Source of the DNA: Tricholoma matsutake
Taxonomy: Eukaryota; Basidiomycota; Agaricomycetes; Agaricales; Tricholomataceae
Assembly (NCBI GenBank): GCA_026075535.2
Contig: AP026544.2
Coordinates: 2,790,001 to 2,854,000 of the forward strand
Reading direction: 5' to 3'
DNA length: 64,000 nt
The position numbers and the translations under genes were made by a program. The notes under the pieces are model-generated. The model did not search any database and had not been told where the DNA came from. It worked only from the letters and a program-made list of their open reading frames with translations. This document shows positions 53,476-63,841 of this stretch, in pieces (the stretch's first letter is position 1; each line of letters opens with the position of its first letter).

Positions 53476-54292
53476 GTGCTTTTGTTTTTGTTTTTGTTTT
53501 ACTTTCTTGTTTTACTTTCTCATTATATATAATTGTAATTATCAGTAAGTAGTTAGTCCTGACCAGTTGTTGACTGGTCAGGACCTGGTCTGGTCAAAAC
53601 CAGTTTATGAACTGCTATGTAACTGTAGTAGACCAGTCCTATAGGGTCTGGTCTGGTTTTTTTTCATACTTCAAAAATGTAATGACCAGTCCGGTCCTCA
53701 GTCCACCCTCAAGGAGGGCAAAAAAACGGACCAGACCAGACCTCAAAGCACTATTCTAAGTAGCTAGTATAAGTCTATATATGTTTGGGAGAAGTGATAC
53801 TAAAAAGGAAATAAAACATGAGGAATACATGAGGCAAGATATAAAACAATAGAGAATCTTTGCAAATCATAGAATAAATGAAAGAATATAAGAAGGGAAA
53901 CGTCTAGAGGCATGATTTATAACTGGTACCTGTCCCCATTGATCCAATATATCATCAAGATGTCAAAGCACCACAATCGCATCCTAAAATCCCATCATTG
54001 TGTCTCCTCATGTCCAGTGGTGCTCGATATGTGATGCACTAACTCTTACAAGGTGTGCTGCATGTATCTGAAGGGCAGTGCGATAGGTGTACAGCAGCCA
54101 AAGGCATTCGAAGTGCTGAGATATCATTTGAAGTTGTTTGAAGTTGTTTGAAGTTGTTTGAGATCGTTCGAAGTTGATCAAAGTAGTTTCGGAGTGGTGT
54201 CACGGGGTTTGTAGGGGTTGGGAGCATGCATTTTGATGTGTCAATGCCTCTGGAGATGTTCCCAGAGCTTAGAGTGCACAGTGGACCTATCA

Positions 54293-54306
54293 TCCTCCCC
54301 CTTACT
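54293..54306 (-). other. Polypurine tract of element 4
   Basis: Minus strand AGTAAGGGGGAGGA directly before the 3' LTR start TGATAGG. Confidence 0.7.
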
Positions 54307-54438
54307 GAAGGCCTGACTGTCCCAGTCAGCTGATCAGAGTCACATGAGAACTGTGTGATCATGTTGAAATTGTAAACAAAACTTGGAAAACTTCTCATTC
54401 TTCTTCGTCACCTCTTTAAACCTTTGACACTATATTTC

Positions 54439-55721
54439 ATGATGTCTCTTCTCACCAAACTCAACACCGAAATCCTCAAATATGCCAAATCTATGCCCGA
54501 TCGCAGTGTCGCAGAAGACCTCAACTTTGAAGTGTGGGGGAAAGGTTTTTGTGAGAAGATGGTAAGTTTCCGATTCCCATTCGATATTCAGATTCTAATG
54601 CAATATGTTCAGGTGGAATACAACGAATTGGCGGACGAATTGGGTGAAGAATGTGACTCAACCATGCAACAGGTCGTCAACAAGGTTTTCAAGCTTTTCA
54701 AACTGATGGCTCGATGCGAATGGGGGGGAGACTTTTTGTTTGCAGATCTGAGTGAGCAGGTGGAGCGAGAGTGAAGGGAAGACAAAGCAAGATGAGTTCG
54801 GGAGGAGGAGGAGGAGGCTCGCAGGGCAGAGGAAGATGCAAAGAAAGTGAAGATTGAGGCTTGGAGGGGGGCATTAGGAGATGCTTGAAATGCAGTTCTT
54901 CCTGTGTTTTGTGCTAAAACTTTGTCAAAGGAGGAGCTGCAGCAACGAAATGGGGAGCTCACAGTGGAAGCATGAGCAATTGAGAGGCTAGAGGCTGGAG
55001 AGGAGGACAAGGAAGAAGATTTGGGAGGGTTGCCAGTAATCAGGATTGGGAAGCATAAGGTAGTGGAGATCGAGGGAGGTGAGGATGATGAGGACAAGAT
55101 CATTGAGGATGAAGTAGAGAGCAAGCAGAGGAGGTTCGCTGAGGGCGGACTTCTTGACTTCAAAGGCCCAGTGAGTTTTCGCTTTGTTTTTGAAGGGTTT
55201 TTGGAGTGCTAATCAATGTTGTAGTGTGATCAATGTGCTAGGATGATATCCCAGCTGTCATGCATTGTCAAGGAGGGAGCCCCAAAGTGCACAAAGTGCA
55301 CTCAGGCAGTGCAGGGTTGCTACTGGGAAGGGGTCTCGAGGCGGGGACTTCACAAAGGCAAACCGAGATGATTCAGGGTTGCAAAACTGGATTTGTGCCC
55401 AAAACCAGGTATGAAATTCATTCAATATAATCTTGTAGTGTATGCTAACCTATTTTTGGATTGAAATTACCTTGAATTTGCATCGTGAGTCCCGTCGCCA
55501 ACATCGAACCAGTCGCAGGCCCTTCGAAACCATCAAAGGAGAAAAAGAGGTCATCGAAGGGAAAGGCAAAGGCAAAAGCAAAAAAATCGCATAGTTTCAA
55601 AGAGGGTGAGGATGTCGATGAGGAGGTCATGACTCATCATGGAGGTTTTGTGCAGGCAAATAGAAGTGGTGGAAGAGATGTTGGAAGAGTAGTAGATTGT
55701 GTTGTTCTTTCTGTTTTATAA
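54439..55721 (+). pseudogene. Spliced antisense gene carried by element 4
   Basis: Opposite in strand to gag-pol, between pol and the 3' LTR. Exon 54439-54561 (MMSLLTKLNTEIL..., ending GFCEKM), intron 54562-54612 (GTAAGT...CAG), exon 54613-55170, intron 55171-55254 (GTGAGT...CAG), exon 55255-55408, a further intron (GTATGA donor at 55409), last exon about 55500-55721. The product has an N-terminal helical part (VEYNELADELGEE), a Glu/Arg-rich coiled coil, acidic runs (EGGEDDEDKIIEDEVE), a cysteine cluster SCIVKEGAPKCTKCTQAVQGCYWEG, and a Lys/Ala-rich tail. Four TGA codons interrupt it, each with an arginine-like context. Cys spacing recalls zinc-binding C-x2-C-x6-C clusters. I infer an accessory or regulatory protein; function unknown. 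Confidence 0.62.
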
Positions 55722-58700
55722 TTTAGATTTTTTGTGAGTCTCGAAAGTAGCGATAAGAAAAGTAAGAAGGAAAAGAAAGAAGAAAAAAAAAAAAAGGAAT
55801 AAGGGAAAGGCTCAGTAGATCATCACGGCCGAAAAACCCTCCTGGAGTTTGCGCGACCATGCTATAATGCGATATCGCAACTTGTATTGTACACTAAAAG
55901 AAATCAAGGTCATAGGAAAGCGATTGCAAACAAAGAAAGGGGATAATTATTTGTCTTCAAAGTCCAGAAGATCTTTGGGAATATCTTCGTTGATGTTCGA
56001 AGTGTTTCAAAGTTTTTCAAGTCTTTTGGAGTCGATATCAAGGAAGTTCGGCAGTAGGGGAATTGATTTTCGTGCAAAATAGGGAAGGAGTCGGAAGGCT
56101 GTGACAGGTCGATGAAATACTGATCCATCAAGTTCGCAGATGATGTAGGCTCCTCCATAGTTTTGATTGATGACAATGAGCAGGCCTAAATATCAAGGTC
56201 GCATCTTGCGATTGAGGGATTTCTCAATTTGCGTGTTGCGAAGTAGGACCAGGTCGCCTTTTTTGAAGTTGTAGTCATGCATTGTTTGTTTGTGAAGGAC
56301 TTTGAAACATTTTGTGGCTTTGAGTCAAGCAGTATAGACTTTTGAATAGAGAATTTCGAGGTCGGATGATCACTTCTGCAGTGCTATCGCTCTTCGAGCG
56401 ATGAGATCGGTTGTCAATAAGATAGAATCAGGAGGGGGTTGCAAGTATGTTGCTTCAGAGATGTTGAGCGGGATTAGGGGATGTGATCCTGTAATTGTGA
56501 AGTAAGGAGAACAACCCATGCATCTACAAACCATAACTCGTTCTGCCCAAAATACCAAGTGTGCTCCAGCTGACCATTTGCTCTGATCTCCATTGACTGC
56601 TTTGAATAACGATTGTCGAATATTGAAATGGGCTTGTTCGATGATTCCGTTTGCATGAGAGTTGTAGCCACTAATTTGAATGTGGTTAATATGATATCAT
56701 TTTGAAAGGTACTCCAACGCTGAGATGAATGCTGATCCGTTGTCACTCACAATTTCGTATAGCGAACCCCATCTACAAATGATATCTTCAAAGATCCAGT
56801 CCCCGAGGGTCATGGCATTTTCTCGTCAAAGGTTTCGCCACTTGGGATAAGTCATTAGTGAACATCAACCTTGTACGATATACTTGAATCCACTTGAGGG
56901 AGGCATTTGCATGGTATCGATATAGACTTTGCCGAATAAAGGTGTGGGTGTGGTGACGGTAGGTGGGATAAAGAGATTTCGAGTTTGTTGTACCTGGCAC
57001 AGGTGGCAAGTGTGAATATACCATGCAATGTCTGCTTTCATGTTAGGCCACCAAAATCATAGGGAAATAACAGCTTTCGTCATGAAGACCATTTTGTGTC
57101 TGATACCATTGTGAGCTGCACGAATGACTTCGAGATGATGTTTGGGAATTGCAACGATTTTGTGAGCTCCATGCAAGTCTTTCCTCCAAAGTTTGCCACA
57201 ATCTAAGAAGAATTCAGTGCAATATCAAATGAAGGTAGCGTATTTGGAATCTGATAATTCTGAAGGTCATACCAAATCCTCTAACCATTTTCGAACGTGA
57301 ATTAATCTTTTGTCTTCCTTTTTTGCATTCTTCGTTTGTGGGACATCATTGTAGGTCAGATCCTCCCAATCTGAAGAGAGGGAGAGTGTCAAAACTTGAT
57401 AGGAAGTGAAGGGTTGAGTCATAACAGGATTGATTTGGTGTATGAAACTGTGAAGACGGTCAATCCAGTCTCTGAAATTGTTTTCATTATCGAACTGATC
57501 ATCATCATCTTGTGGAGGATGTCTCAAAAGTCCATCTGGACCATGATGTGTACCTGCGACATGAACTAACATGAAGTGAAAAGTAAGGATCAAGATGATC
57601 CATTGATTTATGCTAGCACTAGGTGCAATATCAGGGTTCGAGAGCATGCCTTTGATATACCTTGCATTGACTTCGACAATGAGGTTTCGGACCCCTATTA
57701 GGTACAATTGAAGTGCTCCGAGAGTGCAATATAGACCATAGAGTTTGAGTTTTGCTCGCAAAAACCAGGATTTGTGGTCGTTAAGTGTGATCAAGCCGAA
57801 TTGACTGTAATATTGTTTTTGAAAGTTGTTGGGATCGCATTGCATGAGAAAGAAGCCAATAGCGATGTACAAAGTATCGACTGATAGGATAACTGGGGCA
57901 TTGGATGAGTAGTCGATAGTGCAAATTGCCAGGGAATTGATCAATGCTTGCTTCAGGTCTTCCTGTGCTGCAATTTGTTTCAGTCCGAAATCAAAAGGGA
58001 CATCTTTTCATGTAAGGTGTATTAGAGCTGTAGCACGTTGAGCAAAGTTTCAAATAAAGATACGACAAACTCCAATAGTTCCTAGAAATGCCTTGACTTT
58101 AGTAAGGCTTCAACAAGGCCCCCATTTGCTAACCACTGCGATGTGAGTGGGATCAGCCATACGACCTTCAATATTGCATTGATGACCTAGAACAATTATT
58201 TTGGAGATGCAAAGGTAAAGTTTTGGACCAGAAAACGTTCCTCTGCAATACTTCATGTGTTGGGCTATACAATTTAGATTCTCGAAATGCTCCCAAACAA
58301 AGCATCAAATGCCTGGATTATTGGCGATCATTTTGTAAGATCCTCCAATAGTTCAATATTCTGATTTTGGACCCTTAACTGGTGTGTCGTCGATGTAAGG
58401 GATGGTGATATGAGGGATTTTGGGTTGTAGGATAAACATTACATCATTGTGTAAGATTGGGACTGAGTTAGTCCAACCCATCAGTAGGGTGACGATTCGA
58501 AGCACTCCAAAAGGTGTCTGAAACATTGTTAGATCTCAAGACAATTCTGTGACTTTCCTTTTGTCAAATGTAACATATAAGTCCAACATTCCACAGCAAG
58601 TGTGTCCACCAAATTGTTCAGCTAGATGCTTGGAGATTGGGACAATGCCAGAGTGCTGTATTGTTACTTGATTAAGAGGCTCAAGACTGTGAACAATTCG

Positions 58701-59280
58701 AAGTGATTTTGCATCTTTCTTCACAATGAAAAACCATCATGACCAATACGACAAGTTCAATGACTCATATACTCCTGCTTCTATCTTCTTTTTCTGCATC
58801 TCACAGATCTGTTCATACAGACCAGGAGGTATAGGGATATTATGTTCGACCCATGGAGGGTGAGGAATAACAGGGAATTTGATAGGAGGAAAGAAGTCAG
58901 GGCAAAAGCTTCCTCGTTCTTGTTCAGTCCATGCAAAACCCATTTCGTGATTTCGAATAAAATCATGCATAAGCTTTTGTTCTTCTGGCTGAGGTCTTTA
59001 CACTGCCCCATATGTTCCATGTGGATCCATGTGGAATTGCATGGACTCCGCATGGATCTGCATGGACTCTGTATAGATTTACATCCCATCTAATGAACAG
59101 TTTTAGTTATGCAACAGGGGCAGACAGTCTGCACGGATCCACATGGACTAGCTCGGATTCCACACTTTTTACTTGGATTCCATGGATTTTGGCCGTCTGC
59201 ATCCAAGATCAGACAGCAAGTACGAGCAAGGACCAGCAAGGACAGTCTGCATGCATCTGAGCAGACCATTTGAGCTTAGC

Positions 59281-59370
59281 AAAATAATGTCATGAATGGT
59301 GTTTGAACTCGGAGCCTCATGGTTAACCAATAAAGTACAGACACACATTACCATTACACTATGCAGCCAT
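59281..59370 (-). other. tRNA-like Pol III unit, outward, A2
   Basis: Minus strand TAGTGTAATGG (59351-59361), GAGTTCAAACACC (59298-59310), TTTT (59281-59284). The region between the boxes differs from the A1 copy while the boxes are kept. Confidence 0.6.
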
Positions 59371-59625
59371 TATTGTTTGTAGCCATTGATGCAACTACAT
59401 ATGACTGTTTGGCTTTGTATGACAAAGCACACAGCTGTGTCATCAACATTGCCAGCTCATCACTCACCACCACCACCATCGACAACAACCACACCGCCAC
59501 CTCACTCCCTCCCTCCTTCCCTCTCTACCACCACCATCTCCACTCTACCCACATCACCTCCACCCACTCCCAGCCCCATTCCACGGCCATGAAGAGCTGC
59601 CAACAAGCTGACCAGAAGCAATGTG

Positions 59626-59737
59626 GGCCCAAACAATGCAATTGCGTCGTTTGGGCCATAGGTAATTTTTTTAATTTGTTTCTTCTTTTTATCAACTAAC
59701 TAATTGTTGTCTTTGTTTTTTGGGTTCTAATCTACAG
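59626..59737 (+). other. Hairpin-intron cassette 13
   Basis: Stem over GGCCCAAACAATGCAA and TTGCGTCGTTTGGGCC (59626-59657), donor TAG-GTAATTTTT at 59662, AACTAACTAAT branch-like site, acceptor CTACAG at 59737, followed again by GTAAC. Confidence 0.65.
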
Positions 59738-59758
59738 GTAACAATGGACAACAATGCA

Positions 59759-59871
59759 GGCCCAAATGACACAATTGCATTGTTTGGGCTGTAGGTAATT
59801 TTTATTTATTCGTTTCTTCTTTTTATCAATTAACTAATTGTTTTCTTTGTCTTTTAGGTTCTAATCTACAG
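59759..59871 (+). other. Hairpin-intron cassette 14
   Basis: Tandem neighbour of cassette 13: hairpin 59759-59790, donor GTAATTTTTATT at 59795, TTAACTAATT, acceptor TTTTAG (59857) or CTACAG (59871). Confidence 0.62.
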
Positions 59872-59925
59872 GTAACAACTCCACGGCCACAAAGAGCTGC
59901 AAACAAGCCAACCAGAAGCAATGCA

Positions 59926-60038
59926 GGCCCAAACGACGCAATTGCATCATTTGGGCTGTAGGTAATCTTTATTTATTCATTTCTTCTTTTTCTCAACTAA
60001 CTAATTGTTTTCTTTGTTTTTTAGGTTCTAATCTACAG
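59926..60038 (+). other. Hairpin-intron cassette 15
   Basis: Hairpin GGCCCAAACGACGCAA/TTGCATCATTTGGGCT (59926-59957), donor GTAATCTTTATT at 59962, AACTAACTAAT, acceptor TTTTTTAG (60024) or CTACAG (60038). Confidence 0.65.
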
Positions 60039-60214
60039 GTAACGACAGACGACAATGCAGGACGATGCAAACCCCCCCAAAACAGACAAAAACGAGCACC
60101 AGGGCCCCACCACGACCACCCACAGTGACAGATGACACACCACCCACCCCCAGCCCCACGACACCGATGAAACCGACACCAACCACAGAATGACACACCA
60201 CGCACCACCCACCC

Positions 60215-60430
60215 CACAAGGACACACCACTCACCTCCAGCCTCGCGAGCCACTGCTTGTGGGGTGGATGGTGGGTGGAATGATGACGAGGGGGATGGGA
60301 GATGAGAGGAAAGGGAGACAAAGGGGGAGGGGGAGGGAGACGATGAGGGACATGGGACAGGAGATGACAGCACACCACCCACCCCCAGCCTCACACGCAA
60401 CTGCTCGTGGGGTGGATCGCGGGTGGAACA
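60215..60430. repeat. GAGCA palindrome copies in A2
   Basis: CTCGCGAGCCACTGCTTGTG then GGGTGGATGGTGGGTGG (60241-60278), and CACACGCAACTGCTCGTGGG with GGTGGATCGCGGGTGG (60391-60426). Both are bounded by CACC(C/T)CC on the left. Confidence 0.65.
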
Positions 60431-60589
60431 ATGATGAGGAAGGTGGGTCCGTACAGACCAACAGGGAATGGTGAGGGGGGACAAGAGGGGGCCACAAGGG
60501 AGGGCCGACGATGAACACACCTGCCCCTGCTGTCTCGCATGCTAGCAAGATGGTGGGTTATTTATTTTATTCTATAGTCTACTGCCCCC

Positions 60590-60680
60590 CTCTTCGGCAG
60601 GGGGGCAACTTTTTTTGTATTTAATACTACCAATAAAATGTCCCCCATCGTGGGGCATCCTTGTTTTTTTTTTGCCATCA
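60590..60680. repeat. CCCC hairpins in A2
   Basis: TGCCCCCCTC-TTCGGC-AGGGGGGCA (with a UUCG-like loop) and TGTCCCCCATCGTGGGGCA, separated by A/T-rich bases. Confidence 0.6.
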
Positions 60681-61533
60681 ACCCATGCCTCAATTCTTCA
60701 TTTGGGTCACCACATGGTTGGAATCTGTGTGGACTTATGTGGACTTATGTGGACTTATGTGGACTTATGTGGACTTATGTGGACTTATGTGGACTTATGT
60801 GGACTTATGCAGACTCCGCGTGGACTGGGGTGGAGTCCGCGGTGAAAGGGGTGTAATTTTTCATTTTGGTCACCAGATGGTTGGACTCCACACGGAGTCC
60901 ACACAGTCTGCACAGATCTGCGTGGAACATATGGGGCAGTGTAAATTACTGTTCTGGCCATAGAAAATTGCCAGGATGGTTTTTGTCAATAATCGCTTTG
61001 CGTTCAAGTGTATATTGGGGAGAAGGGATGAACAATGTGGGGTGAGGATTGAGTTTTAACTTTTGGCATTTGCTCAAGGGGGTCGCCAGTGATTGTTTGA
61101 ATGATGTGAAATCGATCAGGTAGTTCAGTAATAACTGGTCGAACTTTCTGTGTGACTGGTTTGTATTTCTTCTTTGAGGCTGCAAAGGTTGGGTATATAG
61201 GGTTGGTTGACGAGATGTGGGGAGGGGAAATAATAGCGGAGTTGTGCATAGAGGTGGCCATCAAGGCCGATAAAGACATTGCATACTGGCAACTAGCCAT
61301 TAAATATAAGTTTGCAAGGATCGAAGAAAAGGAAAAGGTGTTCAAAGAGTTTGAGGAGTCAATATCGGGAATAATCGCAGTGTACTCAATAGTTATAGAG
61401 GAATTAGAATGGTCGAAAGAAATAATGAGGGTGCACTGGTTATTCTCCGAGATTTTATCCTCTAGTTGCGAAAATCCTCGCGAACTACTCTTCTATGTTG
61501 ATTAGATTGGGGAATAGTCGGAATAGCACAGGA

Positions 61534-62607
61534 TCATGTTGAGTTCAGATTGAATATAGTTATTGTCTGCACTTCATTTCGATAATTCTTGACTGTACTC
61601 TCTGTGAGAACATCAAATGGCCATCCGAGCAGAATGTCGTATGCTGGATTGCAGATGATGTGTATTTGCATATAGAGAGTGATGCTACCAACTTTGCAAG
61701 GTACATTCCATGCCAAACCTAGACTCTGGTCAATACCACCATTAGCCGATTGCAGAGGGATGTGTATCGAAGGATCGTATGCGAGACCGAGTTCGTGACA
61801 GACTTCTTCTGACATTGCGATGATCGATGAACCCAGATTGACTATGCTTTCGACTGGATTCCTGCCGTTGACATTCATGATAACTGATCTAATAGAATGT
61901 GATTCCTTCACTGCGATAAAAGGTTCAGGTATTTCTCCAGGGTGAAGACTGCTAATATAGGTTTTGTAAGGGTCGTCAATTACAAATATGTCATCATGAA
62001 GGAGATTCATAGTGTTATTTCCTTCGGGTTGTTGGGTATGATGCACAGTGACCTGTTCTTTCCATTTCATATGAACTTCAGGTGATAGCGAAAGTAATTC
62101 TTTGGGGGTTAGAGTGATAATGGGTGTTTTCATCGATTGAGTGAAGACATCTTTGGTGATTTTGTCCTTTTGAATGGGAGCTTGGGTATGGTATGATGGG
62201 CTGTCTTTTGCTTTGCCTGTCAATGTGAAGTTGCATTCATAAGGAGGTAGGTATGAGTTTTCTTTAGTGCCATTGTAGGGATGTATTACCAGTTGCAATG
62301 TTTTCTTGGAAGTCAAACATGGTGCCATATTTGAAGTAGGTGGGTTGGTCACTGTGGATGATATCAATGGTGCCAGTAGTTGTGGGATGAATCGTTTGAC
62401 CATTGCAGGGATCAAGGGCCATGAGGTAGGAGCTGTTGGCACATTCAGATCAGTTCGCGTAAAAGGTCTACCACTTCGCAAAGCATATATCTCTTGTTCA
62501 AGTTGTGCGATACGATCTTCGGCTGTTGTGGATAAGTCAGTAATTTGGTAGACACCCCTGGATGGTGTCAAAGAAACTGTCAAAGGTGCAATATTATACA
62601 TTAGCAA
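61534..62607 (-). pseudogene. Protease-linker region of element 4
   Basis: An open frame of 357 codons. The C-terminal half has IVNLGSSIIAMSEEVCHELG, where the usual catalytic Asp of D-x-G-S-S is Asn, then LGLAWNVPCKVGSITLY and NPAYDILLGWPFDVLTES, typical of retroviral-type proteases in fungal Ty3 elements. The N-terminal half has a short coiled-coil start and a low-complexity linker. Whether the start codon is genuine is uncertain; the frame simply begins after a stop. Confidence 0.7.
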
Positions 62608-62647
62608 GGGGGTAACATTAGATGGAGGGTTTCATTGAGTCCATTTA

Positions 62648-63640
62648 TCAATCCTGTCTTTGATAAAATGGACCAGGGATGCTTCGAGGAGTGAATTGAC
62701 TGTTTGGGAGAACAATTTTGCCTTCTGTGTTCTTCTTACACTTTCCTTTATTGATATAAGACTGGCAAACCAAACAGTTGCTAATAAAATGTCCTGTAAG
62801 CCCACAAAAGATGCAAACTAATGTTTCGAGCTGGTCCGAATGAAATCGGCTGTTAGGTTGAGTAGTGTTCGTGGTCTTTGAACCTGCTAAAGCTGTTACA
62901 ATAGTGGCTGCGAATTTCTCAAGGATTGCCATAAGGTCTTCCGATTTAATTTGGGGCAAAGATGTTGATGTTGTTGGGATTGCCAAAGGTGCTGAAGAAT
63001 GCAAACTAAGTAGCGATGTCAAATCTGAGCTGATAGATCCTGTTAAAATGAATTTTGCTGCTGCATGAATATTGTCAAGTGGGTAGGGGTCATCGGGGTA
63101 GTGATCGGGGAATTTTAGTTCAAGTTGTTGAGTGATTCTAGCCCATAAGCCTGGTTGGAAACCCTGGACAAAGGCTCTGCTTTGTTCCACATCAGAAATC
63201 CTGCCTTTAGTAGATAGAAACTTTGTAATGTTATAGAATGACCAATAGTATAATCCTAAATTGCTCACATTGTAAATACCTATGCAAAGTTGTTCACCGA
63301 CGAGTTTGTCCATGTCCGAAATTGACCATTTCCAATCGTCTTCAGAACCAGGATACAGTTGGTGAATAGTGATGTGAAAGTTCTGGAATGAAATGCCAGC
63401 ATCATAATTTGAGCTCATTAAAGTATCTGCAAAGTTCTTGCAGCTGGGTAGGGTCAAATTTTGGAGCCGTGGAATGACCACAAGCTGGCATCATTGCTTG
63501 TGGAGTCATGAATGCGATGTTTCTAGGAGTAGGGGTTAAAACTTGTGTGAATGATGGTAGAGGAGTCAAAGTTGTTGGAAGGACAAATGAAGATATAGAT
63601 GATGAAGACAAAGAAGTAGAAGATGATGTTGAGGGCAATG
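62648..63640 (-). pseudogene. gag: gag of element 4
   Basis: Ser/Thr-rich N-terminus, APKFDPTQLQELCRYFNELK, then a frame change near 63405 into a capsid-like part (FKV-type: SDMDKLVGEQ, YYWSFYNITKFL, QSRAFVQGFQPGLWARI) and a zinc knuckle CIFCGLTGHFISNC near 62810. It ends at 62648. One frameshift separates it into two frames; otherwise it is largely open. Confidence 0.75.
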
Positions 63641-63821
63641 AGATTGGTGAAGGGAATAGTCAACGATGAGTTGATTTTGCTTTGGAAACAGGTATAAGAA
63701 TATCTCCCAATTGTTCGAGAGATTCAAAGGCATGGCAAGTGTTGATTTGTAGGTTTCTAGCTTGTGTTGGCCTAAGCTGGGAGATTTGAGATGGATTAGG
63801 CAATGAAATGATTTAGAAACC

Positions 63822-63838
63822 CCTTGCTGTGGGCTCCA
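63822..63838 (-). promoter_or_regulatory. Primer binding site of element 4
   Basis: Minus strand TGGAGCCCACAGCAAGG, starting three to four bases after the LTR end. The TGG start fits pairing with a tRNA CCA end; the tRNA was not identified. Confidence 0.65.
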
Positions 63839-63841
63839 AAA

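Larger units (their letters stand above)
52201..53753. mobile_element. Non-autonomous hAT-like element D
   Basis: Ends TAGTGCATTGAGGTC and inverted TAGTGCTTTGAGGTC; perfect 8-bp duplication TTCTAAGT (52193-52200, 53754-53761). Subterminal GGTCCAGTCC, ACTGGTCTTATAGGACC and ACCAGTCCGGTCC words. Interior: one hairpin-intron cassette and three GAGCA palindromes. No tRNA-like unit and no transposase seen. Confidence 0.92.
51633..54292 (-). repeat. 3' LTR of element 4, interrupted by D
   Basis: TGATAGGTCCACTG at 54292 to GAGTATCATCA at 51633; about 1.1 kb without D and one copy of its duplication. A TATATATAGACTTATACT region lies near 53765-53785 (minus). Confidence 0.8.
58991..60951. mobile_element. 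Non-autonomous TIR element A2
   Basis: Ends GAGGTCTTTACACTGCCCC and inverted GGGGCAGTGTAAATTACTG are the same as in A1. Duplication TTCTGGCT (58983-58990) / TTCTGGCC (60952-60959), one mismatch. Subterminal GGACTCCRC words; on the right a 10-bp tandem GTGGACTTAT, eight copies (60730-60808). Interior: tRNA-like unit, three cassettes, two GAGCA palindromes, CCCTC/GGGGG hairpins. No transposase. Confidence 0.9.
55812..61533 (-). pseudogene. pol: pol of element 4: RT, RNase H, integrase
   Basis: From the right: PVTQKVRPVITELPDRFHII linker, HPGNFLWPE, then (after A2) FAWTEQERGSF, PHPPWVEHNIPIPPGLYEQI, RT with PYIDDTPVKGPKSEY (near 58390), FGGHTCCGMLDLYV; an RNase-H-like part SVDTLYIAIGFFLMQCD and VHVAGTHHGPDGLLRHP; integrase zinc site (HLEVIRAAHNG...CHLCQ), IVSDNGSAFISAL, NSHANGIIEQAHFNIRQ (56600-56660), and a C-terminal YNFKKGDLVLLRNTQ. 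Many TGA stops and several frameshifts. Removing A2 with one duplication copy (1969 bases) joins FLWPE to EQKLMHDF in frame. No chromodomain follows. Confidence 0.85.

Noticed and set aside
16311..59370. Functional tRNA genes
   Set aside because: A and B boxes are present but acceptor stems do not close and no anticodon arm is convincing; they are tRNA-like only.
61152..61505. 117-codon plus-strand frame with protein-like composition in element 4
   Set aside because: The minus strand encodes the pol linker here (PVTQKVRPVITELPDRF). It is most likely an antisense shadow, although the composition was tempting.
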